40,507 bases of DNA from an uncultured Bacilli bacterium (GCA_934183185.1 CAKPSO010000010.1:1-40507); one strand, 5' to 3'. Shown: positions 1 through 7,662, counted from the stretch's first letter. Translations and numbers: made by a program. The notes: generated from the letters alone by a model not told the origin.

Positions 1-102
1 AAAATAAACATTATATTTAATAGTGTAGATTTGTTTAGTGATGATAACATTTTAGACAATACAAAAATATTTAAAAATAATAATACAAAAAGATTGAATT
101 AA
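1..102 (+). CDS. C-terminal end of a gene cut by the window edge
   Basis: An open frame enters from the left edge and stops at a TAA ending at 102, leaving 33 codons. The visible tail is rich in Asn, Asp and Lys and shows no motif I recognise. Without the upstream part I cannot say whether it is a real gene end or chance open frame in A+T-rich DNA. The following 500 bases look decayed, which lowers confidence. Confidence 0.3.
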   Translation, partial: KINIIFNSVDLFSDDNILDNTKIFKNNNTKRLN

Positions 103-356
103 TAATATTTTATGGTATATTATCAATAGTGAGTGATATTTATCATATCACTAGAGAAAGAGTTGTAGATAACTACGACACTCGCTCCATTGGAAAATCT
201 GTTCGAACTTTTATGTTTGAACTTAATATAGAAAAATATCAATTTCTAAATGAAGTTGGTATTTTTTTATTGTTAAGAAAGAACAGGTTTATATGATTAA
301 TATTGTAACGAAAGAATTAGAATTTGATGAAGAACTAAAATTAATTTGCTTGATAT
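103..356. other. Gene-poor stretch with possible coding remnant
   Basis: A plus-strand frame is open from about 84 to the TGA at 294-296 and reads like protein (for example ITRERVVDNYDTRSIGKSVR), but it has no credible start or ribosome site and follows a stop. A second short open frame begins at 294. I read this as decayed coding DNA of unknown origin; together with the fragment at 357-593 it forms a roughly 500-base region without an intact gene. Confidence 0.3.
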
Positions 357-593
357 TGAACTATATTTCTCCATTGCTTCTTGATATAGTTATTCTGGCA
401 TATCACCACGAATATACCTTCTATAATTCCAAATCTGTCTATCATTTATAGATCTATCAATTAAAATATTTTTTTATCCGAATTAAGAGCTTCTTCTAAT
501 TGTCTTGTAACTTCTTCTATTATTGCCATATTTGATTCAGTGGAACTTACATCTTTATATTTTTCTTTATGATGAAATAATTTTGCTAAAAAA
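357..593 (-). pseudogene. Decayed fragment resembling a P-loop nucleotide-kinase-like protein
   Basis: On the minus strand the frame reads LAKLFHHKEKYKDVSS...EEVTRQLEEALNSDKKIF and then hits TAA. Adding one T in the T-run near 466-471 restores the frame and gives LIDRSINDRQIWNYRRYIRG, followed by a second in-frame stop after DMPE. The hydrophobic strand, then D-R-S-x-x-D-R, resembles the lid/DR motif of small P-loop kinases, but the Walker A part is missing. The upstream limit abuts the terminator at 594-614, so the N-terminus has been lost. One frameshift plus one nonsense codon plus truncation support a pseudogene; the family guess is weak. Confidence 0.35.
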
Positions 594-614
594 AACTAGT
601 TATTTTAACTAGTT
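594..614 (-). terminator. Rho-independent terminator of the 80-aa gene
   Basis: Two copies of the self-complementary octamer AACTAGTT, separated by 5 bases, form an 8-bp stem. On the minus strand the stem is followed by a run of eight T. It sits just past the stop codon at 619. Confidence 0.75.
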
Positions 615-618
615 ACTA

Positions 619-861
619 CTATTTAACAATCTTTAATGGTTGCTTATATAAAACATGATAGTTTCTTTTGCTTGGATTTATTGACTGTGTACTACTAAGC
701 TCAATATTAGAATTATTATGATGCATATTATAACTATCAACAATATTATTCATATTAGATATAAATTCATATTTTTTCTTAGTTCTAACTATACCATATA
801 TTCCTAGCCCAATAACACTTCCAAGTACTAAACTACTAACAATTTTTTTATTATTAACCAT
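619..861 (-). CDS. Small single-pass membrane protein, unknown
   Basis: An 80-aa protein with a good ribosome site (GGAGGGAAT directly before ATG). Residues about 6-25 form one hydrophobic, Gly-rich segment (VLGSVIGLGIYGIV) followed by RTKKK, so the N-terminus probably spans the membrane with the Lys/Arg patch inside. The remaining 50 residues are polar and Asn/Ser-rich, with no known motif. It has its own terminator at 594-614. The nearest gene upstream, at 890-1321, is also a small membrane protein, and the two may be co-transcribed. Function unknown. Confidence 0.6.
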   Translation of the reverse strand: MVNNKKIVSSLVLGSVIGLGIYGIVRTKKKYEFISNMNNIVDSYNMHHNNSNIELSSTQSINPSKRNYHVLYKQPLKIVK

Positions 862-889
862 ATTCCCTCCTATAATAATAATTAGTTTA

Positions 890-1321
890 TTAATCTTCTA
901 AATCCTCTACGTCACCTTTGACTTTACTAATTATACCACTAATACCTAGTATAGTAAAAATAATAGATATTACATAATCTTTAAATAAAGCTGTCATAAA
1001 CTTATCAGAATTATATAAAATTCCTAAGTTATCTAAACTTACTTGTAATCCTTCTTTATTAAGAAGTAATAACGGAATAATTACTAATGTAGCAACTGTA
1101 ACAGAGATAATTGAAATGATAGATATGATAATGGGTACTTTACTACTCATTTTACCTTTTCCCAGTTGATAACCTTTATATGCACATAAAGCGATTATTA
1201 CGGCCAATACAGATAAAATCATATTAGCATATACATAAGTTAATATCCAAGGAATAGTGGCAATTAAACCTCCTATAAAGGCACAAATAATACCTGTGAA
1301 ATAACTATTATTATTTTTCAT
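890..1321 (-). CDS. Four-helix membrane protein, unknown
   Basis: A 143-aa protein. I choose the ATG at 1321, which has AGGAG seven bases upstream, over a GTG six bases earlier. Hydrophobic segments lie near residues 8-28, 32-50, 63-86 and 115-132, with the tail ending in the acidic KVKGDVEDLED. It resembles generic small four-helix membrane proteins; I see no catalytic or transport motif. Its neighbours are a small single-pass protein downstream and a 64-aa unknown upstream, all on the minus strand. Confidence 0.6.
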   Translation of the reverse strand: MKNNNSYFTGIICAFIGGLIATIPWILTYVYANMILSVLAVIIALCAYKGYQLGKGKMSSKVPIIISIISIISVTVATLVIIPLLLLNKEGLQVSLDNLGILYNSDKFMTALFKDYVISIIFTILGISGIISKVKGDVEDLED

Positions 1322-1377
1322 AAACACACTCCTACTTGATATTCTACCAAATGTAGTTATAATTGAAAAGTCCTAAA

Positions 1378-1572
1378 TTAATCTAAACTATCTAATAGTT
1401 TAGCCAAATACTGCATCTTTTCTAAGAGTAATTCTGTAACTAATTTAAGTTCCTGACGTTTACTATCACTAATAAAATGTTTAGTGTAAATTTCTTTTTC
1501 TAATTCTTTTTTTCGCATTTCGAGTGGTTTTATGACAGCATCGCAATAAAGTCTTATAATTCTATTGTTCAT
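1378..1572 (-). CDS. Small charged helical protein, unknown
   Basis: A 64-aa protein. The ATG at 1572 has GAGGTGG eight bases upstream and is preferred to a TTG two codons earlier. The sequence is strongly helical and charged (MRKKELEKEIY, then KRQELKLVTELLLEKMQYLAKLLDSLD), as in small coiled-coil regulators, but there is no recognisable Spo0E or toxin-antitoxin signature. It is divergent from the tandem-HTH regulator at 1683 and shares its upstream region with the dyad at 1613-1643, so it may be a target of that regulator. Confidence 0.55.
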   Translation of the reverse strand: MNNRIIRLYCDAVIKPLEMRKKELEKEIYTKHFISDSKRQELKLVTELLLEKMQYLAKLLDSLD

Positions 1573-1612
1573 TAACAAGCCACCTCACATGTTAACAATT
1601 ATAACATATAAA

Positions 1613-1643
1613 TCGTATTTCTGTATAAAAAATTAAAATACGA
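1613..1643. promoter_or_regulatory. Dyad in the divergent control region, candidate operator
   Basis: TCGTATTT (1613-1620) and AAATACGA (1636-1643) are perfect 8-bp inverted repeats separated by 15 bases, between the divergent genes starting at 1572 (minus) and 1683 (plus). The position fits an operator for the HTH protein encoded at 1683. This is inference from position and symmetry only. Confidence 0.4.
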
Positions 1644-1682
1644 CTTAAAATTGGGAAAATAATCATAGGTGGTAGTAGTAAT

Positions 1683-2150
1683 ATGATAATAAATGATACA
1701 GTAATCTTTCCAAGATTAACGAATATAAGAGAAGACCTAGATCTTAGTCAAAACAAAATGGCGGAGCATCTAAAAGTATCGCAGGCAACATACTCAAGAT
1801 GGGAAACCGGCAAAGAAATTATTCCTCTTTCCAAGTTAAATGAATACTGTAACTATACAAAACACAGTATGGATTATATATGTGGAATAATAAATACAGA
1901 AAGAAATGATATTAATCTTAATAAAGTACTAGATAAAAAAATCATAGGTACAAGATTAGAACTTTTTAGAATACAAAATGGTCTATTTCAATACCAATTA
2001 GCAGAATTCCTAAACACAACTCAATCAACAATTAGTGCCTACGAAAATGGTAAAACTTTAATACTTACAGCTTTCATCTATCAAATAGCTAAAGAATATA
2101 ATATTTCTATGGATTACTTATGTGGTAATAGAAAAATACAGGAGCCATAA
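1683..2150 (+). CDS. Tandem XRE-type helix-turn-helix regulator
   Basis: A 155-aa DNA-binding protein made of two Cro/C1-type HTH domains. The first spans about residues 10-68 (LDLSQNKMAEHLKVSQATYS, then RWETGK), the second about 87-150 (NGLFQYQLAEFLNTTQSTIS, then AYENGK). Both end in the same SMDY(I/L)CG motif, so the protein arose by internal duplication. There is no effector or membrane domain, so it may bind DNA as a pseudo-dimer. It is divergent from the 64-aa gene, with a dyad between them (1613-1643). The ribosome site is AGGTGGTAG. It ends in a shared bidirectional terminator with the DUF1003 gene. Confidence 0.85.
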   Translation: MIINDTVIFPRLTNIREDLDLSQNKMAEHLKVSQATYSRWETGKEIIPLSKLNEYCNYTKHSMDYICGIINTERNDINLNKVLDKKIIGTRLELFRIQNGLFQYQLAEFLNTTQSTISAYENGKTLILTAFIYQIAKEYNISMDYLCGNRKIQEP

Positions 2151-2163
2151 AATCCTGTATTTT
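2133..2163. terminator. Bidirectional terminator between HTH and DUF1003 genes
   Basis: AAAATACAGGA (2133-2143) and TCCTGTATTTT (2153-2163) form a perfect 11-bp stem with a 9-base loop. T-rich sequence follows on the plus strand, and the A-run on the left serves the minus strand. It overlaps the last codons of both convergent genes. Confidence 0.85.
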
Positions 2164-2665
2164 ATTTATTTTTATCTTCTAATTCTTTTAATATTTGTTT
2201 CTGATTCTTAAGAATTAAATCCATTTTATCATGCAATTCTTCAAGTATTAATTCACTTTTTAAGTCAGTTTTATAATCATTTTTAGAACGTAGACTATCT
2301 TTTTTAGCTTGTCTATTTTGACTCATCATAATAATTGGAGCCTGAAGTGCAGCTATACATGATAATACTAAATTAAGTAAAATGAATGGATAAGGATCTA
2401 AATTTCTAAAAGCAAATAAATTTAGTAATATCCATATAATTAGGAATAAAGTAAAACAAATAATAAAGCCCCAACTTCCAGCAATTTGTGTTAATTTATC
2501 TGCTACTTTATCTCCTTTTTTAGCATTTAATTCTTCCTCTTTATCAACATCTATAGCTATTGGTTGATCAATAAGTAAATCAAGAAGTTCTTCTTCATCT
2601 TCTATTTCAATGCTCTTATTTAAAAGCATTCTTACTATTTCTTTTTTAGTATTTTTCTTTTCCAC
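2162..2665 (-). CDS. DUF1003 family membrane protein
   Basis: A 167-aa protein with a GTG start; GGTAGTGAT lies upstream. The middle matches the DUF1003 pattern as I know it: two transmembrane helices at about residues 63-84 and 90-114, with the signature DPYPFILLNLVLSC, then ALQAPIIMMSQNRQAKKD, and a charged, coiled-coil tail (ELILEELHDKMDLIL...KQILKELEDK). The N-terminal 55 residues are acidic. The family's biochemical role is unknown. The gene lies downstream of folD on the same strand with about 30 bases between, and may share its transcript. Confidence 0.85.
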   Translation of the reverse strand: MEKKNTKKEIVRMLLNKSIEIEDEEELLDLLIDQPIAIDVDKEEELNAKKGDKVADKLTQIAGSWGFIICFTLFLIIWILLNLFAFRNLDPYPFILLNLVLSCIAALQAPIIMMSQNRQAKKDSLRSKNDYKTDLKSELILEELHDKMDLILKNQKQILKELEDKNK

Positions 2666-2695
2666 ATTATCACTACCTTTAAATCATTATAACAC

Positions 2696-3502
2696 TTATT
2701 TTGATAAATCCAACAAATTTTCAAATAAACATATTGGGGTTAATTGTCCCACACCCCCTGGTACAGGAGTAATTGATACTAAATCTTTTACTGAATTAAA
2801 GTCAACATCTCCCACTAATTTGTCATCTACATAATTAGTTCCAACATCAATAACTATTTGACCACATCTAAAATAATTACTATCAAAGTAGTTAGGTTTA
2901 CCTATAGCTACAATCACTATATCAGCACTTCTAGTGATACTAGATAAATTTAAAGTTTTAGAATCACATAAAAGAACTTCGTTATTCCTATTTAGAATAT
3001 GATATAATGGCCTACCTATCAAATTACTTTTTCCAATAATAACTATTTTTCTATTAAGTAATGATATCTCATATTCATGAAATACTTTTAAAATAGCTGA
3101 AACTGTACATGGTATTACAGCTTCATCCCCATTAATAAGTTTAAGCTGATTTTTACTATTTAAACCTTCTACATCTTTCATAGGATCAATTAAATCAACT
3201 AATTCCTGATAGTCAAAGCCATCAATTATTGGTTTTTGTATCATAATACCAGTTATTCTATTATCCATATTAAGTTCTAATATTTTACTAATTATTTCAT
3301 TTTTACAGTTATTACCATAATACTTTATCTCTATTATTTCTATATCTAATTCTAAAGCTAATTTCTTTTTAGTTTTTAAATAAACAGTATTTTCCGGAAA
3401 ATCCCCTATTTGAATAATAGCTAAAGCGAGCCTTCTATCAATCTCAGCTTTTAATTTATCTATCATCATCCCTCTTATACTTTTACATTCAAGTATTTGC
3501 AT
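2696..3502 (-). CDS. folD: Methylenetetrahydrofolate dehydrogenase/cyclohydrolase
   Basis: A 268-aa cytosolic enzyme that interconverts 5,10-methylene-, methenyl- and 10-formyl-tetrahydrofolate, using NADP+, for purine and formyl-Met synthesis. The catalytic Tyr-x3-Lys is seen at Y41/K45, and the DPxKDVEG loop lies near residue 110. A Rossmann NADP site follows (IIGKSNLIGRP), and the closing PGGVG motif is near residue 252. Three normally strict positions differ: QKP for QLP, PCTVSA for PCTPxG, and PGGVGQLT for PGGVGPxT. The length is slightly below the usual 280-300 because the N-terminus is short. The fold is intact, so I call it functional but divergent. Confidence 0.9.
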   Translation of the reverse strand: MQILECKSIRGMMIDKLKAEIDRRLALAIIQIGDFPENTVYLKTKKKLALELDIEIIEIKYYGNNCKNEIISKILELNMDNRITGIMIQKPIIDGFDYQELVDLIDPMKDVEGLNSKNQLKLINGDEAVIPCTVSAILKVFHEYEISLLNRKIVIIGKSNLIGRPLYHILNRNNEVLLCDSKTLNLSSITRSADIVIVAIGKPNYFDSNYFRCGQIVIDVGTNYVDDKLVGDVDFNSVKDLVSITPVPGGVGQLTPICLFENLLDLSK

Positions 3503-3549
3503 ATAACCACCACCACAATTATACTAAAAATAAATTATACTTCCAAGTA

Positions 3550-4056
3550 TCATCTATTTAATTTAAGTGCATAACAGCTATTAAATTTATAAGTTGGTAA
3601 ATAAGCTATTTCTGGATTAGTAATTATTCTACCTGAATAATCTCTTCTACTAACTTCCCCATCATAACCCTTTTTATGAGTCCACACTCCATATCTACCC
3701 TGTTTTAGAAAATGAAAATCCATAAATGTATCATCAACGCCACTAAATAATAAGGCTATTTTCCACTCATCATCTTCTATAGGTTCATCATAAGTAACTT
3801 GACGACAACTAATATCCAAAAGCTTAAAATCTCCATACATTCCATCAATTAATTCTTCTCTAGTAAAATAATCATCACTAGCTATATTGGCAGTATCTGA
3901 CATAGTACCTGGCTGATAGGCATATTCACAAATTTTATATTGAGGTATATCTAAACCCATTGCATAAGCATAACAGTTAGTACTATGCATATTTACCCAT
4001 GACCCAGGATATATTTGAATCTTTCTTCTAATTTTATTTATAGGCATATTTAACAT
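3550..4056 (-). CDS. Possible papain-like cysteine hydrolase, unknown family
   Basis: A 168-aa protein. I prefer the ATG at 4056, which has GGAGG eight bases upstream, over the TTG at 4074. A Cys in the motif TNCYAYAMG sits near residue 28. The second half has DFHFLKQGRYGVWTHKKG followed by DYSGRIITNP. The order NCYAYA, then a DxHF(xR)Q...W.HK block, then D.G..I..P is one I associate with uncharacterised Cys/His proteins of NlpC/papain-like fold, which would make C and H the catalytic pair. No signal peptide is visible, so it would act in the cytosol unless exported otherwise. The function is a prediction. Confidence 0.6.
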   Translation of the reverse strand: MLNMPINKIRRKIQIYPGSWVNMHSTNCYAYAMGLDIPQYKICEYAYQPGTMSDTANIASDDYFTREELIDGMYGDFKLLDISCRQVTYDEPIEDDEWKIALLFSGVDDTFMDFHFLKQGRYGVWTHKKGYDGEVSRRDYSGRIITNPEIAYLPTYKFNSCYALKLNR

Positions 4057-4203
4057 ACATACCGCCTCCAACAATGTGCATATTATACTATATGTATTAA
4101 TAAAAGTAAAGAAAACTAATACACATAAAATAACTGAATTATCAGTCTAAATAGGCTTCAAAATTCAGCTATCATATTCATATTAACTTACAGTCATATA
4201 TGT

Positions 4204-4764
4204 CTAAATATAAACACCTTCAGCTTTTTGACGATTACTACTCTTCTTCTTATCTAAGTATTTTTGAACCAATACTACATTATTTTCTTCTAGACTTTTA
4301 GTTACATCAATAATTCTTTGATTATAACTACCTCTGAAAATAGCATTATAGCTTTTCTTAGCAAGCACAAACTTACCATCTACTAAAACATCTATCTGTT
4401 TTAGAAAATCTAGTATTTCAGGTTTAGATTTAGCCATTAAAAGTAATTGTTCAAACTCATAACCAGTATATGTCCAAATATTATAACCTTTTCTTCTAGC
4501 ATACTTAGCTATTTCGGCACATTCCTTAGGCTGACAAAAAGGATCTCCTCCAGAAAAAGTAATGCCATTTTGTCCCTCTAACTTATCTATAATTTCATAT
4601 ACTTTCTCTAATTCAACAAGAGCCCCCCCTGACATATCATGAGTTTCTGGATTATGACATCCTAAACAATTATGAGGACACCCCTGAGTCCAAATAACTG
4701 TTCTAATTCCTTCTCCATCAACAATAGAATCAGGCTGTAAATAAGCAGCAAGCCTAATTTTCAT
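4204..4764 (-). CDS. nrdG: Anaerobic ribonucleotide reductase activating protein (radical SAM)
   Basis: A 186-aa radical-SAM enzyme that generates the glycyl radical on class III ribonucleotide reductase. The cluster motif C29-x3-C33-x2-C36 (CPHNCLGC) is intact. It is followed by the Gly-rich SAM-binding stretch NGITFSGGDPFCQP near residues 67-80, and by the family-typical YTGYEFE and VDGKF segments. The start at 4764 is chosen because its ATG overlaps the stop of the glycyl-radical gene as TAATG, which indicates translational coupling; the upstream ATG at 4776 would overlap further. The gene is last in the nrdD, radical-domain, nrdG order. Confidence 0.93.
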   Translation of the reverse strand: MKIRLAAYLQPDSIVDGEGIRTVIWTQGCPHNCLGCHNPETHDMSGGALVELEKVYEIIDKLEGQNGITFSGGDPFCQPKECAEIAKYARRKGYNIWTYTGYEFEQLLLMAKSKPEILDFLKQIDVLVDGKFVLAKKSYNAIFRGSYNQRIIDVTKSLEENNVVLVQKYLDKKKSSNRQKAEGVYI

Positions 4765-4934
4765 TAAGCATTGCACTTCTCTTCAGATATAACTTCTTTA
4801 ATACCAGTATGTTTTACGCGATCATGTTCTTCAGCTCTTTTACCATTATTGAAACGCGATACATCACCTGATAAGTAACCTGTAACCCTTCTAATTCTTT
4901 CAAATTTTACTCCTTCTCCAACTATTTTTTCCAT
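4764..4934 (-). CDS. Separate glycyl-radical C-terminal segment of NrdD
   Basis: A 56-aa gene carrying what is normally the C-terminus of NrdD: RRVTGYLSGDVSRFNNGKR, followed by AEEHDRVKH. G19 in R-V-T-G-Y-L is the expected radical glycine (compare RVCGYL in E. coli NrdD). It has its own ribosome site (GAGGAG, eight bases before ATG). It begins 36 bases after the stop of the 772-aa nrdD, in the same frame, but with TAA and TAG between them, so it is not made by simple read-through or frameshift. The stop overlaps the nrdG start (TAATG). It should dock on the large subunit, where NrdG installs the radical. It has an extra tail of about 14 residues (GIKEVISEEKCNA) containing one Cys. Confidence 0.88.
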   Translation of the reverse strand: MEKIVGEGVKFERIRRVTGYLSGDVSRFNNGKRAEEHDRVKHTGIKEVISEEKCNA

Positions 4935-4970
4935 TTTTTTCACTCCTCTATTTCCTTTCTAATCTTTTAT

Positions 4971-7289
4971 TTATCTACCACAGTTACATCCAATTTCGTT
5001 CAAATGTTCCATTGGTACACCTTCAAATTCATGCCTTCCACAACCAGGACAAACATCATTGATAACACCAACATAACCGCAAACTGGATCTCTATCAACA
5101 GGATGATTAACAGCCCCATAGCCAATACCCGCATCCTTCATCATACGAATAATACTTTCAAATGCTTCAACATTATTACAAGTATCACCATCTAACTCAA
5201 TATAAGAAATATGTCCACCATTAGTTAAATTATGATATGGTGCTTCAGTATATAATTTATGTTTAATACTAGTATTATAATAAACTGGTACATGAAAACT
5301 ATTAGTATAATAATCTCTATCTGTAACTCCTTTTATTTTTCCATAAATAGCTCTATCTATATTAACGAACCTACCACTTAATCCTTCAGCAGGTGTCGCA
5401 ATTAATGTGAAATTTAAATTATATTCTTTACTATACTCATCACAACGTTTTCTCATAAATTTGATTATTTCAAGTCCTAGCTTTTGTGCTTCTTCACTCT
5501 CACCATGATGTTTACCAATTAAAGCTTTTAAAGTCTCAGCAAGTCCAATGAAACCAAATGTTAAACTACCATGTTTCAATATTCTTCTTAATCTATCATT
5601 TGGTCCTAGCTTATCACCATTAGCCCAAACACCCTGTTCTATTAAGAATGGAAAATTATATGTATGTTTACTACACTGTAATTCAAATCTTTCAAGTAAC
5701 TGGTCTTTAACTAGATCCATCATTTCAGTAAGTTCATCATAGAACCCTTTCATATCAGCTTTTTCTCTTTCTTTTAAACAAATACCGTGTTTAATACCTA
5801 TTCTAGGTAAATTAATAGAAGTAAATGATAAATTACCACGTCCACCAGTAGTCTGATTATCTAAGTCAGTAACATCACTCATAACACGAGTACGGCATCC
5901 CATATAACCAACTTCAGTTCTATAATCACCTGGTTTATAAAATTCCAAATTAAATGGTGCATCTAAGAAAGAGAAATTAGGAAATAATCTTTTTGCAGAA
6001 ACCTTGCAAGCTAATTTAAATAAATCATAATTCTTATCTTCTGGATTATAGTTAACTCCTTCTTTAACTTTAAATATAGATACTGGGAATATTGGTGTTT
6101 CTCCTTTACCTAATCCTTCATCTGTAGCAAGTAAGAAATTTTCTATAACCATTCTACCTTCTGGAGATGTATCAGTACCAAAATTAATCGAAGAAAAAGG
6201 TACTTGAGCACCAGCTCTTGAATGCATTGTATTTAAATTGTGAACAAAGGCTTCCATTGCTTGAAAAGTTGTACGATTAGTTTTAGCTAAAGCTTTTTCA
6301 TATGCTTTACTAAATAAATTTTCTAATTTTTCAGTACCCTTAGTATATGATGAGAAATCTCCTAAATTAATCTCAATGCTATTTAGCTTATCTATATCTC
6401 TAGCTATTTTATCCATATTAATAAACTCAAGCATCTCTTCATAATCTAGTAAATCATATATCTGTTGCTTAAATTGTTTTTTAAAGGTTTTAAGTACACC
6501 TGGAGCCATATAAAAATCAAAAGCAGGAATACTTTGACCACCGTGTTGATCATTTTGGTCTGACTGAACTGCTATAGCTGCAAGTGCTGAATAACTCATA
6601 ATATCTTGTGGTTCTCTCAAATGTCCATGACCTGTTGAAAAACCATTTTTAAATAATCTATCAAGTTCTATTTGCATACAAGTGGTAGTTCCCATTGGTA
6701 AGAAATCCATATCATGAATATGAATAGCTCCACTATCATGTGCTTCACTAAATTTAGCTTTCATCAAATATGTTTTAGCAAATTCCTTTGATATAGTAGA
6801 ACCATACTGAAGCATAGTTCCCATTGCAGTATCACCATCAACATTAGCATTTTCTCTTTTATTATTATCTTCACTAGAAGACTTTAATCCAAGCCCCTCA
6901 ATAGTTTTTAAAAATTTATGAAGTTTCTTCTCTTCTGAAAATAACTGTCTAGATTGATTTCTTCTTTCACGATATTCAGAGAAATGTAAGTATACATCTT
7001 CATATCCTTTTTTCTTCAAAGATTCTTCTATTAAATCTTGAATATCTTCTATTTTAATCTTATTTTGGTCTTTATATTCTTTTTCTACTCTAGATAATAC
7101 ATCTTGATATACTTTTTGAATATCTTTAGTAGAATATTTCATATCAATACCATCTTCATCATTTATAGTATTAACACTATCAAATCCCTTTTTAATAGCT
7201 AAGGCAATCTTAGAGCCATCAAAGTCTACCTTTTTACCATTTCTTTTAACTACCTGTAGTTCCTGTAATAAGTCTTGTGTTTCTGTCAT
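4971..7289 (-). CDS. nrdD: Anaerobic ribonucleoside-triphosphate reductase, large catalytic subunit lacking the radical loop
   Basis: A 772-aa class III ribonucleotide reductase that makes deoxynucleotides without oxygen. An ATP-cone allosteric domain occupies about residues 12-105 (VVKRNGKKVDFDGSKIALAI). The ten-stranded barrel follows, with the active-site Cys in GYMGCRTRV at C465. The C-terminus has Cys pairs (CPGCG, GCNCGR) that look like the Zn site, and then stops at TAA. The usual RVxGYL glycyl-radical motif is missing here and is encoded by the next gene (4764-4934). The ribosome site is GGAGGTAAAATT before ATG. A 370-base A+T-rich leader precedes it. I see no clear NrdR box. Confidence 0.95.
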   Translation of the reverse strand: MTETQDLLQELQVVKRNGKKVDFDGSKIALAIKKGFDSVNTINDEDGIDMKYSTKDIQKVYQDVLSRVEKEYKDQNKIKIEDIQDLIEESLKKKGYEDVYLHFSEYRERRNQSRQLFSEEKKLHKFLKTIEGLGLKSSSEDNNKRENANVDGDTAMGTMLQYGSTISKEFAKTYLMKAKFSEAHDSGAIHIHDMDFLPMGTTTCMQIELDRLFKNGFSTGHGHLREPQDIMSYSALAAIAVQSDQNDQHGGQSIPAFDFYMAPGVLKTFKKQFKQQIYDLLDYEEMLEFINMDKIARDIDKLNSIEINLGDFSSYTKGTEKLENLFSKAYEKALAKTNRTTFQAMEAFVHNLNTMHSRAGAQVPFSSINFGTDTSPEGRMVIENFLLATDEGLGKGETPIFPVSIFKVKEGVNYNPEDKNYDLFKLACKVSAKRLFPNFSFLDAPFNLEFYKPGDYRTEVGYMGCRTRVMSDVTDLDNQTTGGRGNLSFTSINLPRIGIKHGICLKEREKADMKGFYDELTEMMDLVKDQLLERFELQCSKHTYNFPFLIEQGVWANGDKLGPNDRLRRILKHGSLTFGFIGLAETLKALIGKHHGESEEAQKLGLEIIKFMRKRCDEYSKEYNLNFTLIATPAEGLSGRFVNIDRAIYGKIKGVTDRDYYTNSFHVPVYYNTSIKHKLYTEAPYHNLTNGGHISYIELDGDTCNNVEAFESIIRMMKDAGIGYGAVNHPVDRDPVCGYVGVINDVCPGCGRHEFEGVPMEHLNEIGCNCGR

Positions 7290-7593
7290 AATTTTACCTC
7301 CATATCTTGTTAATTCAATTCTATAATCTTCTATCTATAAAATCAATTATTTTTTGATTTTTTTCAAAAACTTTACATTTTCACTTTTATATATTTTAAT
7401 TTTTTTTAATTTTTTAAAAATATATTTTTTATACATTTTTAGAATATTCTCCTTATAAATAAAGGTTAAAACTGATATTGACGTTTTCTACAGATATTAT
7501 ACTATTTTTTGTTTTTTTGATTTTTATAACTTTATAAATACTGAAAAAATAGAATTTTTTCTTATTTTTTTGTTCGATTTACAGTATAAAAAA
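7290..7593. other. A+T-rich intergenic leader of nrdD
   Basis: Roughly 300 bases of very A+T-rich DNA between nrdD and the tex terminator. It contains a short perfect dyad (GAAAAAAT at 7543-7550 with ATTTTTTC at 7554-7561) and many T-runs. I find no open frame with a ribosome site, no convincing -35/-10 pair and no NrdR-type palindrome. The nrdD promoter must lie here. Confidence 0.5.
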
Positions 7594-7634
7594 AGAAAGC
7601 TACACTTTTTGACAATTTCAAAAAATAGCTTTCT
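7594..7634 (-). terminator. Strong terminator after tex
   Basis: AGAAAGCTA (7594-7602) pairs with TAGCTTTCT (7626-7634), and an inner pair TTTTTGA/TCAAAAA extends the stem around a 5-base loop. On the minus strand the stem is followed by seven T. It lies 29 bases past the tex stop. Confidence 0.85.
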
Positions 7635-7662
7635 GTATTGGTCATACATTTTTTATAATTTA

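Noticed and set aside
4930..4975. Programmed frameshift or stop read-through joining nrdD to its radical segment
   Set aside because: The two reading frames are the same, but TAA and TAG both interrupt the 36-base gap, and the small gene has its own strong ribosome site and ATG. Separate translation is simpler.
5004..5742. Plus-strand open frames inside nrdD (5004-5195, 5548-5742)
   Set aside because: They lie wholly within a strongly conserved minus-strand gene, lack ribosome sites, and read as low-complexity antisense protein.
7290..7593. NrdR box or riboswitch in the nrdD leader
   Set aside because: I looked for an NrdR-type palindrome (ACACwATATwTTGTGT-like) and found none; the region is plain A/T-rich DNA with short chance dyads.
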